DNA from: CAYXGE01 sp964464435
Lineage (GTDB): Bacteria; Pseudomonadota; Gammaproteobacteria; Burkholderiales; Methylophilaceae
Direction: 5' to 3'
NCBI GenBank assembly: GCA_964464435.1
Contig: CAYXGE010000101.1
Span: 1 to 6,122 of the forward strand
DNA: 6,122 nt
A program made the position numbers and the translations under genes. This document shows positions 4,663 to 6,122 of the stretch, in pieces (the stretch's first letter is position 1; each line of letters begins with the position of its first letter). The notes below the pieces were generated by a model. It saw only the letters and a program-made list of their open reading frames with translations. It had not been told where the DNA came from and did not search any database.

Positions 4663-6122
4663 ATGCAAATGATGACACAAACAAAATCTATTGATGCCTA
4701 TCGTCCGTATTGGGCAAAACGCTTTGGAACGGCGCCCATGCTGCCCATGACGCGTGCCGAGATGGATCAACTTGGTTGGGATAGTTGCGATATTATTATC
4801 GTCTCAGGCGATGCTTATATTGACCATCCAAGCTTTGGCGCGGCGCTGATTGGCAGATTGCTTGAAGCACAGGGGTTTAGAGTAGGCATTATTGCACAAC
4901 CTGATTGGCAAAATGCGGATGCATTTAAAGCTTTAGGCAAGCCAAATCTCTATTTTGGCATTACCGCAGGCAATATGGATTCTATGGTGAATCGTTACAC
5001 GGCAGACCGTAAAATTCGTTCAGATGATGCTTACACGCCTGATGCGCAAGCCAATAAACGTCCAGACCGTGCCGTGCTAGTTTACTCCCAACGTTGTCGC
5101 GAGGCCTATAGTGATGTGCCCTTGGTGATTGGCGGCATTGAAGCTAGCCTTAGACGCATTGCCCATTACGATTATTGGTCTGACAAAGTACGCCGTTCAG
5201 TGATGATAGACAGCAAAGCCGATATTTTGCTGTATGGCAATGCTGAGCGTGCTTTGGTTGAAATTAGCCATCGTCTAGCCAAAGGTGAGCCTATTGCCGA
5301 GATTACAGATGTGCGCGGCACAGTATTTTTACGCAAAGCGATTCCTGATGATTGGTTAGAAGTGGCCTCTACGCAAATGGATAAACCAGGCCGCGTAGAT
5401 CCGCATCAAAATCCCTATGTGATGGAAGTGGCAGAAGGTGCAGCTTGTGCCTCAGATGGAGTGCCAGATATGCCGAGTCAGGGCGTGCCTATTACTATTC
5501 ATCGCCCAGCCAAAGTGCCGCGCGAGCGCCAAGTGGTGCGCTTGCCAGCGTATGAACTGGTGGCAGTTAATCCAGTGATGTATGCGCATGCCTCTCGAGT
5601 ATTACATTTAGAGTCTAACCCAGGCAATGCACGTGCTTTGGTGCAACAGCATGGCGATAGAGAAGTATGGTTGAACCCGCCCCCCATTCCATTGACCACC
5701 AAAGAAATGGACTTTGTATTTGATTTACCCTACGCACGCAAACCACACCCTGCATATAAAAATGCAAAGATTCCTGCATGGGAGATGATTCGTTTTTCAG
5801 TGAATATTATGCGTGGCTGCTTTGGCGGTTGCACTTTTTGCAGTATTACCGAGCATGAAGGCCGTATTATTCAAAGCCGCAGTGAAGAATCTATACTCAA
5901 AGAAATTGAAGAAATTCGCGATAAAGTCGATGGATTTACAGGGGTGATTTCTGACCTTGGCGGCCCCACCGCTAATATGTACCGTTTAGCTTGTAAGTCT
6001 GAAACCATTGAAAAAGCTTGCCGTAAGCTTTCTTGCGTGTACCCTGATATTTGTGAAAACCTCAATACAGACCATACCCCACTTATTCAGTTGTATCGCA
6101 AAGCGCGCAACATTAAAGGCGT
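4663..6122 (+). CDS. ygiQ: YgiQ family radical SAM protein, N-terminal part (3' end outside window)
   Basis: The frame is open for 486 codons to the right edge; YgiQ proteins usually run to about 700 residues or more, so roughly a third is missing. The N-terminal Radical_SAM_N region contains YWAKRFGTAP, GWDSCDIIIVSGDAYIDHPS, GIIAQPDW, GNMDSMVNRYTADRKIRSDD, VIGGIEASLRRIAHYDYWSD and YGNAER blocks. The radical SAM core follows with MRGC386-FGG-C390-TF-C393, the CX3CX2C motif that binds the SAM-contacting [4Fe-4S] cluster. A further group of cysteines (C444, C453, C458, C464) precedes NLNTDHTPLIQLY and is typical of this family. The substrate and product are not known to me. An in-frame TAG at 4654-4656 limits the start to ATG 4663, 4669 or 4672. 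None has a clear Shine-Dalgarno sequence; I take the first. It is divergent from the c-di-GMP operon. Confidence 0.93.
   Translation, partial: MQMMTQTKSIDAYRPYWAKRFGTAPMLPMTRAEMDQLGWDSCDIIIVSGDAYIDHPSFGAALIGRLLEAQGFRVGIIAQPDWQNADAFKALGKPNLYFGITAGNMDSMVNRYTADRKIRSDDAYTPDAQANKRPDRAVLVYSQRCREAYSDVPLVIGGIEASLRRIAHYDYWSDKVRRSVMIDSKADILLYGNAERALVEISHRLAKGEPIAEITDVRGTVFLRKAIPDDWLEVASTQMDKPGRVDPHQNPYVMEVAEGAACASDGVPDMPSQGVPITIHRPAKVPRERQVVRLPAYELVAVNPVMYAHASRVLHLESNPGNARALVQQHGDREVWLNPPPIPLTTKEMDFVFDLPYARKPHPAYKNAKIPAWEMIRFSVNIMRGCFGGCTFCSITEHEGRIIQSRSEESILKEIEEIRDKVDGFTGVISDLGGPTANMYRLACKSETIEKACRKLSCVYPDICENLNTDHTPLIQLYRKARNIKG

Noticed and set aside
4666..4680. Possible frameshift or mis-start at the multiple ATG codons of ygiQ
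   Set aside because: All three ATGs are in the same frame, which stays open to the window edge with family motifs throughout, so only the exact start is uncertain.
4801..4840. A cobalamin-binding DxHxxG motif in the N-terminal part of YgiQ
   Set aside because: The DAYIDHPSFG stretch resembles it superficially, but the Asp, His and Gly spacing does not fit DxHxxG, so I do not claim a B12 domain.
5680..5685. C6 run in ygiQ as a possible phase-variation tract
   Set aside because: Six bases is short for slippage, and the run simply encodes consecutive Pro codons in an intact frame.
5499..6065. Short minus-strand open frames (5499-5702 and 5871-6065) opposite ygiQ
   Set aside because: Both lie opposite the continuous ygiQ frame that carries conserved family blocks, including the radical SAM cysteines; nothing supports independent genes.
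1..6122. CRISPR arrays, tRNA or rRNA genes, insertion sequences, integrase or toxin-antitoxin genes
   Set aside because: I saw no direct repeat arrays, transposase motifs, terminal repeats or tRNA-like sequence; nearly all bases belong to the five genes described.

Overview
The window is an ordinary-looking stretch of bacterial chromosome, tightly packed and AT-leaning, with no sign of mobile elements, CRISPR or structural RNA genes. The protein set (paired Aat and Bpt N-degron transferases, a Cache-HAMP-PAS-GGDEF-EAL signalling protein ending in a QGYGIAHPMP-type EAL tail, and a YgiQ-type radical SAM protein) points to a Gram-negative proteobacterium. A low-GC betaproteobacterium, for example of the Methylophilaceae type, is my best guess. 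That placement is inference from protein flavour, not from a marker gene.

Layout. Positions 1-222 (+) hold the 3' end of a gene for a small protein with two canonical EF-hand calcium loops. It converges on a three-gene minus-strand cluster whose order of transcription is: a 932-residue membrane-anchored c-di-GMP enzyme (4512-1714), aat (1686-988) and bpt (982-248). The gaps are 27 bp and 5 bp, so a single operon is likely. Two adjacent hairpin-capable inverted repeats lie in and around the 25-bp gap between the convergent stop codons. A 150-bp divergent intergenic region (4513-4662) separates the operon from ygiQ (4663 onward, +), which runs off the right edge after 486 codons.

How the genes work together. 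Aat adds Leu or Phe to N-terminal Arg/Lys, and Bpt adds Leu to N-terminal Asp/Glu. Both create N-degrons read by ClpS/ClpAP. An envelope-sensing c-di-GMP enzyme encoded directly upstream would place N-degron tagging under the same promoter as a second-messenger enzyme. The co-transcription is inferred from spacing; a functional link is speculative. YgiQ is a conserved radical SAM protein whose reaction I cannot state.

The points most worth a second look are the operon context, an A9 homopolymer inside aat where a +1 slip gives an immediate stop codon, two small inverted repeats 22 bp apart in the divergent promoter region, and the absence of Shine-Dalgarno sequences at three of the four visible starts. 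I saw no clearly novel system here.
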